From assembly GCF_021347895.1 (NCBI RefSeq), contig NC_067134.1, positions 25,258,347 to 25,322,346 of the forward strand: 64,000 nucleotides of DNA, given 5' to 3'. Of this stretch, positions 41,948 through 55,210 are shown in pieces. The translations under genes and the position numbers were made by a program. Each line of letters starts with the position of its first letter. Position 1 is the first letter of the stretch. The stretch is from Acanthochromis polyacanthus (taxonomy: Eukaryota; Chordata; Actinopteri; Pomacentridae). The notes beneath the pieces were generated by a model, which was given only the letters and a program-made list of their open reading frames with translations, searched no databases and was not told the DNA's origin.

Positions 41948-44900
41948 TAGAACGTCCACAGCTATTTTCCATCATAGCGCTTTTAAAACTGCAATTAAGA
42001 CATCCGAGTTAAAGATTGCATTGAAGCAAGCTCGTCCTTTATTACAGCTACTTAACTCCCCTTTTCTCCCCCTTGTTCCTGCCTCCCCCCTCTGCTGATG
42101 GCTGCTGAAAGGACTGTATAGGGTCCATTCACATCAAAGACACTTAATGGTGGTATTGTTGTTTTGCCTTCAAAAGAAACAGAGGTGAGAGGAGGAGGAG
42201 GAGGAGAAAGGGAAAGGAAGATAACATTCTATTTCTTTCTCCAACCACCACTCACCCTATCGCCTTCACACACTGCAGCAGATAAGAGTCTTTGAGTGCA
42301 GCTCCGACTCCCCCAGCCTTACATTTAAAGTCGTTAAGATATTCCGCTAATTAGATGATACTTCTTCTGTTTCCAAATCACTTTGGAAAAGAACTTTTCC
42401 CCACTCGAGTGACATTATCAAAGATGGCCGCCGGGTTAGCAGCCACTGAACCACATCTGAGAGTGGACTGGGCCCGTCACCATGAAACCACTCACTGCTC
42501 GCTTGCAGATGGCGCGAACACACACACACCAGAGCCAGCGAGAGGCAAGCCAAACCAGCGGAGACGCTTCCAAATCACAACTCTGATACAGAATTAATCT
42601 CAAAAGTGAACACTGACACATATCAGACTCCTCTCACCGGATTTAAAGTGTATATTTAGCAGCTTTTCGCTAATGAGGATGCTAATTGGCAACCGTCTGT
42701 CTGTGATGTCGCAGGATCACAGCGTTCAGGCAGGAGCTGTTTGGGAGTAATTGCAGATTTTCAGCTCTTGATATTTTTTTAAAAAGCCAAAATATTCACA
42801 GTTTTGAGCATTTTTAATGCACTGACTGATCTGAATTGAGTTGCACTGTGGTCAGAAGTGGAACTAACAGAGGCATCGGGAAAAGCTTTTATCTGAATGT
42901 TTCATTCAGAAAATATGAGGAAGGTGATGAGCTGTTAGAATACACCTTTTAGAGGAGCAGCAGGAGCAGTAAATACTGATGGAAATAAAGGCATTAAGCG
43001 TTTAACCTTGAGTATTTCTGATAGAAACCCGTCAGAAATCTCATCTTCTTACTAAAAGTCTGTTTTAAAGATCAGAAAACTGGATATTAGGTCAGTCAAT
43101 CAGTGGAAGCTGCCTGAGGAGGCTCCTTAAATGACTAATTAATTGATAATTCATCAAGAAATAAATACGATCATGACTTTTGACCTGGGGATAGATTCTC
43201 ATTATGTCAATTTTGCTCTGCAGTTTTTTTTAAGCGTCTCTCATTAGATTTAGCTGGGATCAAAATGAGATGTGTGGTAAGTTTTTAAAAAAAAAAGTTT
43301 TAACAAACTTATTTTGAACGATTTACTTTCATTTTACAGTTTTGTTCAGTTAGATGATAATCAGTAAAGTCATTGAAAAACAATATGTTGACAGTTTTTT
43401 TTTAAAAATGGACCAAAAATGTAAATAAAATCCTTATCAAAAACCTTTTTTTTTAGAAATAGTAAGGTAGTTTATAACATTTGGTTGTAAAATCACCAAA
43501 AAAATGTAATTATTTTGCAGATATTTGCTGTTATTTGAAAGAAAAGTAAGGACGGAAAACCTCCAAAAAATTGTTTCTAAAAGTTGTTTTAAAGATTTTC
43601 CCTGTTTTGATAAATTACAGATAATATACAATTATAGAAAAACGTGTCCTTTATTATTTAGAATACTTTTTTTTTCACAGCTTTTAACGATAAAATTAGA
43701 CCGTTTTACTGTGTTTAAATAGACAAAAAATGGCATTATTTTCACGGTTGTTTTTATTTTTTTTACACTTTATAACCATTAAAATATTACACCATTTTTG
43801 CCACTTTTTTCTGGATTTATTTTTAATATTTTGTAATATCAGAAAATATATTTATATTTAATAATACATATTTATAATGTAAATCTAAATTATACATTTG
43901 ACACATGAACCCAAGCTATTTCTTTTATTTAACTCTCTACATGACTGTATGTGTTTTATTCAAATTAATCCTAAATATGATACCTTAAACAAACTTTTCA
44001 ATTATCCAAAGTCTCCCAATTAAGTCCAATATAGTGGGAAAATAACACTTTTATTGTAATAAATGTGCAAAACTGTATGACATGCAGAGGTGTGGCGGCT
44101 TCAAGAGCAGAGCAACTTTAGTTTAAAAAAAAAAAGACACCAAAACTCAATTTAAAACTTCAAATATATCAGCAATAGGTGGATCACAATGACTAGCAGT
44201 AATGTCAAAAAGCATTCTGATCATTAACTTAAGTAAAAGCAGCAACACAGCAAAGTAAGAGTACTCCATTACATGTGAAAGTACTGAAAGCTTCTGCATG
44301 ATTTTAACATTTATTCAAACAAAACAAGTTGTATTTTAAAAGCCTCAAAGTAACTGAAGGTAAATTTAGTGGAGTATGAAGTAGCACAAAATGGAAATAC
44401 TTCAGTGTAATATCTGAGTAAATATACTCTCCATCCATGCTGGTGTTGGAATCAAACATCCCTGGTAAAATAACAATAAAACAGACATCTCTCTGCTAAG
44501 CTTCTTTTACGTGGGATTTATCCATCATTTCAAGAATGACAAGTCAGAAAGTTGAGCTCTCTTAATTGCATTTTATAATTAAAGGCGGCGGAGACGCAGT
44601 ATTAAGGCAAAAGAGGATTCTGCTAATCTGCTAACAAAGGAACTCCACATATAAAGCTTTTCTTCTAACTTAACAAAGCCCCACTTTAGAAATACAAGTC
44701 AGACATTTTTTCTTTTGACACTTTCTGCCAATTCAAACAACTGAAAAGGGGGATAAAACTATTAAATCAGGAATTAAACGGAGAACTTTAGAATATGTAT
44801 GTTCGCAAGCAGCCGCTCTTCTACCGACTCTTGATTGGAGTATTTATTATGTTTCAATGTCAGGTCACTGAGCCGCTGAGTGAGTAATTCTATTCATGAG

Positions 44901-45417
44901 CTCAGGGAGGACAGAGGAGGCAAAAGTGAACGTTTCCGCCCTGAAAAAAACCAAAAGCCTCGGGATGTTTAATATGTCAATCACTTCAGACGGAAATTTT
45001 AAAGCACACATTGCTAAGTGTCGGCTTATCTAGGTCAGAACCGACATGAGTCAAAGTCTAGCTTGGCAGCGGCTGCAGTCACATGCTTCATTCATCACGG
45101 TGCTGGTAAACCCCTGACAGTTTCGCCTCGCTGTAATTAATATAAAACCATAGCGACGGAGCTGCAGTGAGGTTATTGAGACGGAGGCAGCAGCCCGGGT
45201 TTGGCTTCGTGGCTCCTGCTTTTTTCTGTCGTGTTGCTAACAGATAGATTGACATTTGTTCATGGGTTTGAGCAGAGTTGGTGGAATGGCATCAATCCTG
45301 ACGTGGAAGGAGAATTAGGAGGATGAAGTTTGCATGTTGGACTGTCTTCAAATCAAAACTCAGATTGTAACTTAATGAAGGAGTGTCAAAGCAAAAAAAT
45401 AAAGCTTTTACTTCAAC
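41948..45417. other. AT-rich intergenic sequence without recognised genes
   Basis: 43240-43910 contains scattered TTTTACAGTTTTG / TTTTCACAGCTTTTAACG motifs that suggest decayed MITEs. No splice-supported frames are present. 44400-45300 looks unique. Confidence 0.3.
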
Positions 45418-45462
45418 TTATCTTGAATTTCCCTTCGGATTAATAAAGTATCTATCTATAAA
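45418..45462 (+). repeat. LINE/SINE 3'-end fragment
   Basis: TTATCTTGAATTTCCCTTCG followed by GATTAATAAAGTATCTATCTATA is the familiar 3' end of a fish non-LTR repeat, with a short tandem tail. Confidence 0.55.
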
Positions 45463-46117
45463 TGCAATAAACATGAACATTTCTCCCCAATAACGAGCTG
45501 GACACACAGGTGAATTTAATAAAGCTGCTGATTGCACAGAGCTTCTCACTAACATGAGGAACTGCATTTTGGGAGCAAAAGCTCCTGAAATGCTGAAATA
45601 TGTGTGTCTTGGAGTGATATTTACTCACAGAAGCTGATTTTTGCAGCTTTGGATGCAGATGATTTTCATTTTTGTCGCTTTTTTTGGTCAGAATGTGACA
45701 GGATCCAGTCCTAGCAGCTGCGAGGGTAAGAAGAAACGATGCAATTTACACATTATCTGTTACCACTTAGATGTTAATCGCTGAATGGCGTCTCAGGATG
45801 ATCTAGATCTTAGAAGATAGTGTCAAAATCTATCTTTCGCACAAGTCTCCTAGCCGCTGCATGGATGGACTAAATTGGAACCCACTCAGAGTGAATATTT
45901 AGAGCATCCTCAAACCTTTCTGTTGATTTATTATCTGTGTCAGTGTATGTTTACATGATTAGTGGCTGTATTTTATATGAAAACATCTATAAAATACATG
46001 AAGTCATACTTTAGTTTAGTTTATTATTTGGTCAGCAGATTATAAATTGGCATACAGCATTATGTCCAAGATACAAAACAATATCAATCATTCATTGATC
46101 ATCATCATCATCACCAC

Positions 46118-46152
<35 letters not shown>

Positions 46153-47049
46153 GCGACCAAAGGGTTTAGGCTGAAGTAAAAAACTTATATTGCCGAACCC
46201 TTTTCATAAATTAAAGTTTCTGCATTATCAAAGATGATAAATAAATGGAGACAAGAGGAGAAAAAAAAAAGACTAACAATATCTATTCAGAACGCAAGGA
46301 GGAACGAGTTCATAATGACTAGGTAGTTATACAAACATTTTGGAACCAGTCATTCCTGGTATTTTTCAAGAATTATTTGTTTGTACCGCTTTTTAAATGT
46401 TTTCAGAGTTTTACATGTTTTTGTTCTATCATTATTCCACTTGGTAATATTGACGACAGTTTATGATGAGAAAAGTTGCATTTCAATTGTTTGCTACACT
46501 ATGTCTGTATTAAACGTACAGCACCAGCCCATATAGCTCTGTCACCTTAAACTATATGAAAAATCATGATTTTTAAATTAAAAATCAGCTCACAGCTTGA
46601 TTCATTTGCTGCAAGCTTTCTGCCTGGAGGGCCTTTCATTATGTTGACAGGCTTGTTTCTGCTGTGGACTCAGTTAGCCCACTGTGTGCTAATTAGCGAC
46701 AACGCAATTTAAATACAGGCATGCCGACAGCGTCTTTTAGCACTTAGCTGTCGTTGAGATCAGAGATCAGACTGTTGTGGCAGACAGAGCCTTGCTGACC
46801 AACTTTTTCTCATGTTTAAATGTATTTATCAAGTAAAATCTTCCATGAAAGTAACATAAACACGCACTACCTGACTGTTTTTGTGCTGTGAACTCAACCC
46901 AGATGTGTTTTTACCTTAAACTTTCCTGACTTGCATTTGTGTATTTACACGTCCAACACTCCAAGTGCAGTGTAAGGCCTTTCAAACACCAACCCAGATT
47001 TTTCCCACCCACTGCCCAGCCACTTGTCCTCTAACGGGAAAAAGAAAAG
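45463..47049. other. Intergenic sequence with a TCA microsatellite
   Basis: 46098-46152 is an imperfect (TCA)n run. No gene is recognised in the rest. Confidence 0.4.
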
Positions 47050-47300
47050 TGCGGTCACATAACACGAGTCCTTTCAAATGGGCTTATTTAGCAGAACTCT
47101 TTCTTCATCATTCCCCATTTCGAAGTCGGCCAACCAGACGCTCCGAAATGTTCAGAGATTGAGGCACGAAAATAGAAGCGATCGAGCCTTCACAGTGGCT
47201 GCTCCTAATCTCTGGAACACTTTCACCTTTTCATGTGAGAACTTCTGACTTCAGAAACTTTTAAGACGCTGCTGAAGATTCAGTTTCTCTCCCTCACATT
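47050..47300 (+). pseudogene. LINE ORF2 C-terminal remnant
   Basis: In one frame 47161-47230 reads RLRHENRSDRAFTVAAPNLW, the conserved DRAF(S/T)VAAPxLWN segment found at the C-terminus of several fish LINE reverse-transcriptase ORFs. It is followed by stop codons and LLRRC-like decay. This is a fossil fragment with no upstream RT domain here. Confidence 0.7.
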
Positions 47301-48575
47301 CGATTCCAGAGGAGTTTTTTTTCTCCCTCCATTGACTGTATTTTCCTCTGTTTGCACTCACTAACCCTTGTTTTTCTTTCTCTACAGCTCACAAAGTTCA
47401 AACTGATGCATCATTTATGAGCTTTTTCACCTCTTGTGATGTAACGTCGGGACTTCTTTCACTCTACAAACCTGCACGAATGAGGTAGGAAGAATGGCTT
47501 CCCTGTTTCCTCAAGTGGAATCTCTCCTGATCTTGATGGGAGATCCTGATTGTGAAACGGCCCGTGAGGTTCAGGCTGCAGAACCAGAACTGGCAGACTC
47601 CACCCCCCCCCAGTTTGAACAGTGAGCCCTGTGAGAGATCTGTGTTTGTGTGTTTATGTTTTGCAATGTGCAGTGGAGTGAGCAGTATTGATTAAGGGTT
47701 ATTTGCATGCAGTGTTCTGGGGGAACTGTGGGTATTATAATAGCATCACCGCTGCAGGATTCGTGTTGTTTGTTGTGGAGGTGTGACGCGACCTCTTCGC
47801 CTTCCCTGATAAACTTGTTTGTTGTGTTTGCCCCGTCAGCCGCGCGTCGTCGTCCATCTTTACCTCGGTCGAGCTCGGTTTCACCTGAGGTCAGGACACG
47901 CTTGATAGCACCTCGCTATCTTATCGCTATCTAAATTACAACCAGCCCGGGCCACCTTAGGGAGCCGTGGGAGCGCATACCGAGCATACCGGTGTCACCC
48001 GTCTCCCCGTCCTTGCTGTCCGAGCCGAGCCTGATAAACACTGACAGTTGAAGCGAGGTATTTCCATGACTGACGGTTATTGACTCAGCGATATGGTGAT
48101 TTGTTTCTGCGCTGCGGCACAATTGATTAGCCATAAGGAAACTCGGGAGACGTTATTGGATTGCTATTCAGAAAGATTGAGTGTCAGTCTCCATCGGATT
48201 CCGTATCTCATCCATCTCTCTCTCACTCTGACTTTTCTCTCTTCAGAATATATTAGTCATTTTCAATAATAACAGGCTGATATGGAGGCGTCTCCTGTCC
48301 TCCATTTGATATTCTATATCCATGGCTAAATAATGATGGATCCGTGGGCTTGTCTTGTTCACCTGTCACACTCTTCCTGCTTTCTCCATCTTTGTTGATG
48401 CCTCGCTGCCGTTTCCTTTCGCCGTGTTTGTCTGCACTGAAATTAAACAGTCAATTCACAGATTCTGCCCGGTTGAAGTGTCTTGTGTGATTTACGACAG
48501 AAGCCTGAGAAAATAACCATCAAGAACGCTATCGGATCTCTCTACGTCTTTAAAGGAGAGTGTTGCAAGATTAGA
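47301..48575. other. Intergenic sequence without recognised genes
   Basis: No gene or repeat is recognised. 47770-48010 is somewhat CpG-richer than its surroundings but has no supported exon. Confidence 0.3.
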
Positions 48576-48583
48576 CTGTGCAG

Positions 48584-49141
48584 TAGGGCTGGGCAATATG
48601 GCCAAAAAATAAAATCTCTCTTTTTTTTTTTAGTCATCTTGGACAATTACGATTTTAATCGATTTTTGTTGTTTCTTTGCGGTCTGTTTGCTATGGCTAG
48701 TGCTAGCCATGCTGCCCTCCCGTAGCTGCCAGCACTCTTCCCATTCTTTAGGAAGCCTCTGCTGGAGGTGCTGAAAGAGGTTAGTTGTGCTGCTACACTT
48801 CGTTTTCACAGTACTTTTGCAAACCTTGCACATGACTGTAGTTTGCTCTGTGTCAGTCTTGTCAAAGCTGAACCACTTCCATATAATCGATGTAACATGA
48901 GGCCCTTTTCTCGCGACCAACTCTTCGTCTGCTGTTTGTCCACCATGACGGGGATGTGAGTGTTTTAGAGGAAGGAGATGAGAGGCGGAAGCAAACGCCA
49001 GTGCACAAGTCATGAAAGGCAGAAGAAGAGTATTGTTACATATTTAAGCTCGCCTCGATTTTACGATTTGGCAAATTTTCAAATCGTCAGGTTTTAAAAA
49101 GGCGAATTAACCGAATTAATTCAATTTATTGCCCAGCCCTA
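48584..49141. mobile_element. hAT mini-element with intact BED zinc-finger ORF
   Basis: The ends TAGGGCTGGGCAAT and ATTGCCCAGCCCTA... (right end TTATTGCCCAGCCCTA) are inverted repeats. CTGTGCAG flanks it at 48576-48583 and 49142-49149, a perfect 8-bp target-site duplication as expected for hAT. At 558 bp it is far too short for a full transposase. Confidence 0.85.
48630..49013 (-). CDS. BED-type zinc-finger fragment of a hAT transposase
   Basis: The 127-residue ORF starts at a genuine ATG. Residues around 43-85 form a BED finger (SIIWKWFSFDKTDTEQTTV, then CKVC at about 62-65 and a downstream TNLFQHLQ His region), the DNA-binding module at the N-terminus of hAT/ZBED transposases. The dimerisation and RNase-H-like catalytic regions are absent, because the element ends shortly after the ORF. 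The likely origin is internal deletion of an autonomous element. A truncated DNA-binding protein could bind element ends and repress transposition, but expression is unknown. An alternative is simply a decaying exon whose frame survives by chance. Confidence 0.65.
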   Translation of the reverse strand: MTCALAFASASHLLPLKHSHPRHGGQTADEELVARKGPHVTSIIWKWFSFDKTDTEQTTVMCKVCKSTVKTKCSSTTNLFQHLQQRLPKEWEECWQLREGSMASTSHSKQTAKKQQKSIKIVIVQDD

Positions 49142-49149
49142 CTGTGCAG

Positions 49150-51704
49150 TTTAAAAAAGGTTTACTGGTCTAATAAAAGATCCTATATTCGATGACTTCC
49201 AAGAATAAACAGACGTATCAAACCCAGTTGAATTTTGTAGGCTTTTTGAGCATCAAATACTAAACATTCTGCATTCTGGGGAAATTGTATGCTCCAATTT
49301 ATTGTGGAAATGTCTTTACTTGTGTAAAAGAAAGCACAAAATTCGAGAAATTTAAGATACTGTGGAACATGTATGGAAGCATGGACTTTTTCCACAATGA
49401 TTCGTATTTACTGAAGTACAAAAAGCATCAATGCCGAAGAAAAAAAAAGCCCTGTCAGAGGCATTTTGTAGACCTTAAGTGTTTTGTGTCTTTTGCATCT
49501 GCCTTCATGTTTTCATTATGGGTTGCCATGGATGGATCTTTCTCAACGGTCCTCTAACTACTAAAACTGGTCCACACTTGATATCATTCTTCCATTTTGA
49601 CTAATAGTCTGTCAGTATTATCAGTGTCACTCTGTCATCATTAGTGAATTTCACTGAAAACATTTATTAGATGCTAGAAAGCATATTGGTATAATGACCT
49701 AATACGCAGCTAGTCAGCTCTCTAGAACTCCATAAAAAAAGATGGGACGTACACATGTGTAACAGGAAGTTATAGTCATTACATTTGCGCATATGTAGCT
49801 AGAAAGTCTCAACACTTTGACATTTTGTTTGTGTGTGAGAGCCCATCCAACTGTGCTTACAGCTTTAATTTCTTCATAAAACTCAAGCTACAGATTGATT
49901 TTTAAGTGTGAAAATTCCTTGCATGCTGGTCATTTTTCTAACATTTGCCACATCCTTAAAATCTACTCAAGACTCTTGATGAACCCAAAGTTTGCAACAT
50001 TACCAAATATAGGGGAAGAATACAATGAATCTGTTCCAACATATTACCATTTTTGTGGAGCTGTGCAGTCATTTAAAACATAAACCAAGCAGGAAATAGT
50101 TAATATACAATATTCAAGGGGTATAAATATGCTATTGTCAGATTTCAAAGCAACTTAAATGGGTGAAACTGTCTCTAAAAATGGGGTAAAATGCCAATTT
50201 TCTCATGCAGTTCTATCAAAACCCAGCAAGCTGCTCTCTTTGGTCGCTATTTTCTGCTTTACCTCATCTCAAGGAGACGACGTTGCAGTCCATTTTGCGT
50301 CTACTGGTGCGTATCAAGGTCAATCAGTGGCAGAGGGACGCACAATGAAGCAAATGTCATTTAAAAGTGTGTTTGCGTGTCTGCGTGAGGTGACACGGGG
50401 CGTTCACTTACATGCCTGACACAGATGTTACCTTTGTGGTCCGAAAGGCTGTAAGTCAATTAGGTTTTGCTAATGGGGCCGAGTGCTTGGCTGTCTGCAG
50501 CACACACACCAACATACGCGCGATATTGATAAGATTACCATGGTAATGTGAACGCATCAGGGTTAAACCACATTAAGGGAGCCGCCTTTCTCAGAGACGC
50601 TAGCTTTTTTAAATTGTCAGCCATCTCATCCTAAGTGCCCTCGTCTCTCTGCCTCTTCCTATTTTTTGTTAATGGCACCTTCCTCCATTTACGTGCCCTT
50701 CGTTGCGTCTTCCTCCATGCTGCTTCTCCCGCAGCAGATGCACGGCAAATCTCCTAATCTGCGGCTCTTTGCATCTCCAGCTTCCTCTTCCCATCTGTCT
50801 CCGCAAGCTCCCTCTCCTCCCTGGCTTCATTTTTCTCCATTTAATTGAAATATTGGCATGATTTCTCCGTAGAACACGAAATGTTTCAAATCCAATACTT
50901 TCACAGGAGTCAGACTCCATATTTCTCCTGTTCCTCCGACTCTTAGCTCACTCTGTTTCACCAGTTCTGTTTGTTGACATAATATAGAGGAGAAAATCAC
51001 ACATAAATGAGTGATAAAATAAAAAGCTGGCAGCCTGGTGAAAGATAACATGATTGCAACCAAATAATTAAAGATTAAGGGTGATATTCTATATATTATT
51101 GTTGCCAACAGACAGTCAGAAAAAGACACAAACCAACAATGAACAGATCATAGCAGCATTAGCTATGTAGCCAAACTCTATATTCGTCTGTCTGACTTTT
51201 TTCTTCATTAAAACGGGCACAGACACCAGACGCTGTGGTTTATTTTGACCCAGTAGTACATCCAGGGTTGCTACGGTGAATACGAACAGGATTCAGTAGG
51301 AACCAATGGCAATAAGAGGGCTACAGGCATTGGAAAGTACTGCTAAGTTACTCATTAAACCCCTAAAAACTCACATCTGTGTGTTTTCTCCTCGTGAAAA
51401 TGATCATTTCATACGTTAAAATAGTGTAAATGTGAAAGTCCCTGCAGCTCTGCTCAAACACGGTAAAATATACGTGTCCGAAAACTCGCACAGAAAATCT
51501 CACTGTGAAGGCTGACAGGTTTAGTTCCTTACATGCGTTAAATAGTAAACCCCAGATGCCTGAATCACTTTTTTTTAGCCAAAATCCCCTTCATTTTTGC
51601 AATATTTATTTTTTAAAAAGTCTTTTTTTTTTTTTTGCATGGATAGCTCCAGTGAATTTGCTCGAATACCTCATTTCAGAATTCATATGAATTAACGTAC
51701 ACGA
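49150..51704. other. Unique intergenic sequence
   Basis: No gene is recognised. 50450-50830 is non-repetitive and somewhat GC-richer, but no exon could be supported. Confidence 0.3.
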
Positions 51705-52030
51705 ATCTTCGTGTCGGGCTGCAGGTCAAATTGACTCGTTTTAAAGTTTGAAAATGTGAAGAAATGTTTATTTTCACAGTGAAACTTCTGATGTCCACAT
51801 TTGCAGCATTTTTTGGAAATATTTGAACATTTTTTGGTGGAAAATTTTTTTTTAAGAACATTCACAAAAAAATCAACCAAAATATTTTTTTTGTGAATGT
51901 TCTTAAATATTAGAAGTTTCACTGATATATGTAATGACTTTAGATATTTTTAGGAAAGATTTTTACTAATTTTTAAAAAATATTTATAAGAATTTTCTTC
52001 CAAATTTCGTGGATTTATTTTTTTTTAAGT
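51705..52030 (-). mobile_element. TTAA-type non-autonomous element, minus orientation, truncated
   Basis: CTTCGTGTCGGGCTGCAGGT...GTTTTAAAGTTTGAAAATGTG is the inverted right end of the family at 8266-9544. The AAGAACATTCACAAAAAAATC / TTTTTGTGAATGTTCTTAA inverted motif is present. Confidence 0.65.
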
Positions 52031-55000
52031 GTCTTTTTAATGCAATGGCTTCCCACACTTGAAAAGGAAGGACTGGATGTGCAACAGGATTTCACCCTGT
52101 TCTTTTATTTAATTTATGCAGTGAAGGTAGAATTCGGTGAAAAACCTTTAATCACAAAAAATGAACAAATATAAATGCACATGCTTTCAACTAAAGCAAG
52201 TATTTTGCATAACCAATTATTTTAAACCCATAATACACCATCAGGTTCAAATAAAAACAAACTTACCTACACTCTAGAAAAACATTCAAACTAACCAGTT
52301 TCTACCTGAATCACTTTAAATAGACCGTCCGAACATTAAACAGATTCTGCATTGGCATATTTTAAGTTTACCAGCTCTTTGCATTCACCCATTAATTAAA
52401 AATAAAGCAAATCTCATTCAAATAATGCCATTCATCTGCTAATATAAACAAATATCTCCAGCCAAATAAACAGCAGGCATTCAAAACAGCCCAGATCGCT
52501 TCTGAACAGAACTTCCATCAACCAGGCAATGCATGTCTTCAGCAGCACAGCCAGAAAGCACACGTTAACCAGTCCAGTGAGAGACATGAGCTTACCGGTG
52601 GCCTCTTTCGGTTTCAGACCTTTTTCCCATGCGTTTTTTAGTCGATGGTTTCTTTCTCTGCTGCTGTTGCTCCGTTCGCCAGCCAGAATGACCGGTTCAG
52701 CGTTTAAGCTGCTTGGTTTCTGGCGTGTGCTGTGGATTGCCTCAAATTTCGCTCACCTAATGAGGAAACAATATTTTACGGTGCCCTTATATGAAGGCAA
52801 CAGCAGGGTTAAACAAATGGATTGGCATAATGGGCTGACATAATAAACTGACAGAGGAATGTAAAATCTGTGCTTCAAGGTGGAAATCCTGCCTGCTTAT
52901 TTCACTCATACCAACACAAATACCATATGGGGGGTCTTTTAAAAATGAGGAAAAAATGACATGATGCCAATTTAAATGCATCATGCAGTGAAGTCATTCA
53001 TGCCATCTGTGCACATAAATGTATCGAGCTACATAATAAATCACCCATGGATGATGCACTGTTGCATTAAGACCTCATCTATAGTTGGAGTGTGCTTACA
53101 TAATAGTGAGATGCCTGACTTCACAACATATGAAGACATGATTCTGCTTTGCGTTCTGCTAGGACACAACGCTGCAGCTCGTTTTATCTCCCTCCAACAA
53201 CAAAACTCTCTCTCATTAGCATGCACTTGTCCTCCAGTGTTTTCTCTCCCCGGTTTGTCAAGTGCTGATCTTTCCTTTCAGAGGCCGAGCGATAAAGGCC
53301 CCGCAGAGTAAACAAGGCATGGAGAATGGCCTCTTGTCTTTTTTATTATTGCCTCCTAATGCAAGCGCTACTTCCCGCTGCGATGAAGCGGGTCTGGAAC
53401 CTACGAAACACCTCGTCGAGGGGCGGGAGCTCTGTCGCACACTGCAAAAGCGAGGAGGACTGCACGCCTAAAATATGACAATTTCCATTCACAAATGCAC
53501 CCCGGAGTAGATCCCTCTCTTTTCCTGTTTTTATGTCAAGCAGCAAGAGATGGAGCCCAGAAGGTTCAACATCTGCAGTGAAGTTTTTACACAATCGTGC
53601 TCCAGTTGTAATCTGAAAACTGCTCAACATGTCAGGTATTGTATTTCTGCTTGGAAAATATGTGTAGCAAGAACCCCCCCCCTCTTTCTGCGAGTGTGTC
53701 TCTAGTCTCCAGACTAAAAGGAGAGGAGGGGGTTTTTGGAGGGAACAGGGTGGCGAAGGTCACTTTGATGTGACTATAAAGACACACAGCAGGCCAGTGG
53801 AAAGAGATGAAAGAGCCGGAGCAGGAGTAAAATAGATCCTAGCAGAGAAGCAAAGGAAGAAGAGACGCATTCTCCCTCTTTCTTTTTTTTTTTTTCTCCT
53901 CTGCAACATCCAGAGGATAATGATGCTGTATCATAAACAAGAGGTGACTGGGGAATAGAGCAGGCATCTCGCAATTAAAGTGAGCAAACAACATTTTGTG
54001 AAGCGAGCTGACAGCAGCCGGATCCACAGCCAGCAGTGCAGCCATCACCGCAGCATCGCATTCGAAGAACTTGTTAAGCAGGTTAATAAATTACCGTTCA
54101 TCAAAAATGGGGCATTTGGCAAGTGCTGATCAACCACTGTGACTTATTTGCTGAATGATTAATAAATTCTGCTTTATTTAAACACTCTGCAGCGAGAGAT
54201 GCTTCGGATATTAAGCAAATGAGATCTGTCTGGATAGATGTCATACGTTCGGTTTTTCCTGCTTCTTAATGCCATTATCATTTGAATATATGCCTAATCT
54301 AGCATCAGATTCATTTATATTTACAGCATGTTTTCTAAAGATTGCCTGCAGCTTGGATTTCTCACCCTTTGGGCCAGATGCAGTTGGCTGCCCCCATTAG
54401 GCTCAGCTGTGTACTGCAAACCAGTGACTAATGACTAGTCATCGGATGTGACTGCAGACTGCACTCACTGTCTTGCTATTTCTGCTGCCAGAACAAGAGA
54501 GAAACTGATCTGAGCGACCGCAGAATGTCAGATTAGAGTTTAAAACAACACTGGGCGGGAAAAAAGATCACGAAACCCCGACGTTTCCGAGGGTGTTTTA
54601 CTTAAAACGCTGCCTTTCTGCCGCTTTGAGGTTTTCCTCCCCGCCTGGTGTGAATGCAGCTTCTAACTGCAGCTGAAAGTGTTTTGATGATTGAGCTGTT
54701 TCTGCTATTGAAGGTAGCACGGAGCTGCACACATATATACAGAAGGAAGAGGAGGAGGAGTGCTAAGAGAGCAGACAGACACCAGATGTTTCCATACAAT
54801 CCGATGCCAGCACAGCAGAGGCAAGATGTGCAGTAAAGCGGCGTGTGCATGGGTGTAATTATTAACCTGGCCAGGGCATGCCCATAGCCTGGGTGGCCCA
54901 TCAGGAATCTGAGTCCAGAAATAGCAGAGAGATTTGTGATGGGTGCCTGCTGGTGAAAAGGGGAGATCCTCCTTTTACTGCAGGGATTACTGCGGGGGTA

Positions 55001-55075
55001 TATCTGGAAGTAACGCAGGTTAGTTTAGGATGTGTGTGTGAGTGCAGATGTATTCAAGAGATAAAGATCAGTTGA
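52031..55075. other. Intergenic sequence, candidate conserved noncoding DNA at 54040-54330
   Basis: No gene is recognised. 54040-54330 is non-repetitive and rich in TTAATAAAT/TGATTAATAA words that fit homeodomain or POU-type sites. This is a compositional hint only. Confidence 0.25.
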
Positions 55076-55112
55076 ATTTTTAATGATCCCAAGGGGAAAT
55101 TGGGTCACTGCA
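55076..55112 (-). repeat. LINE/SINE 3'-end fragment, minus orientation
   Basis: The reverse complement reads CTGCAGTGACCCAATTTCCC then CTTGGGATCATTAAAAA, a non-LTR 3'-end type related to the one at 45418. Confidence 0.5.
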
Positions 55113-55210
55113 GCAGAGAGAGAGAGCAGTGTGACGATAAAAATACAACAAACAGAACGTTTCTGTGATTAAAGATGCAACGGGTGTCATTTTAAAGCTA
55201 TATTCTAAAG

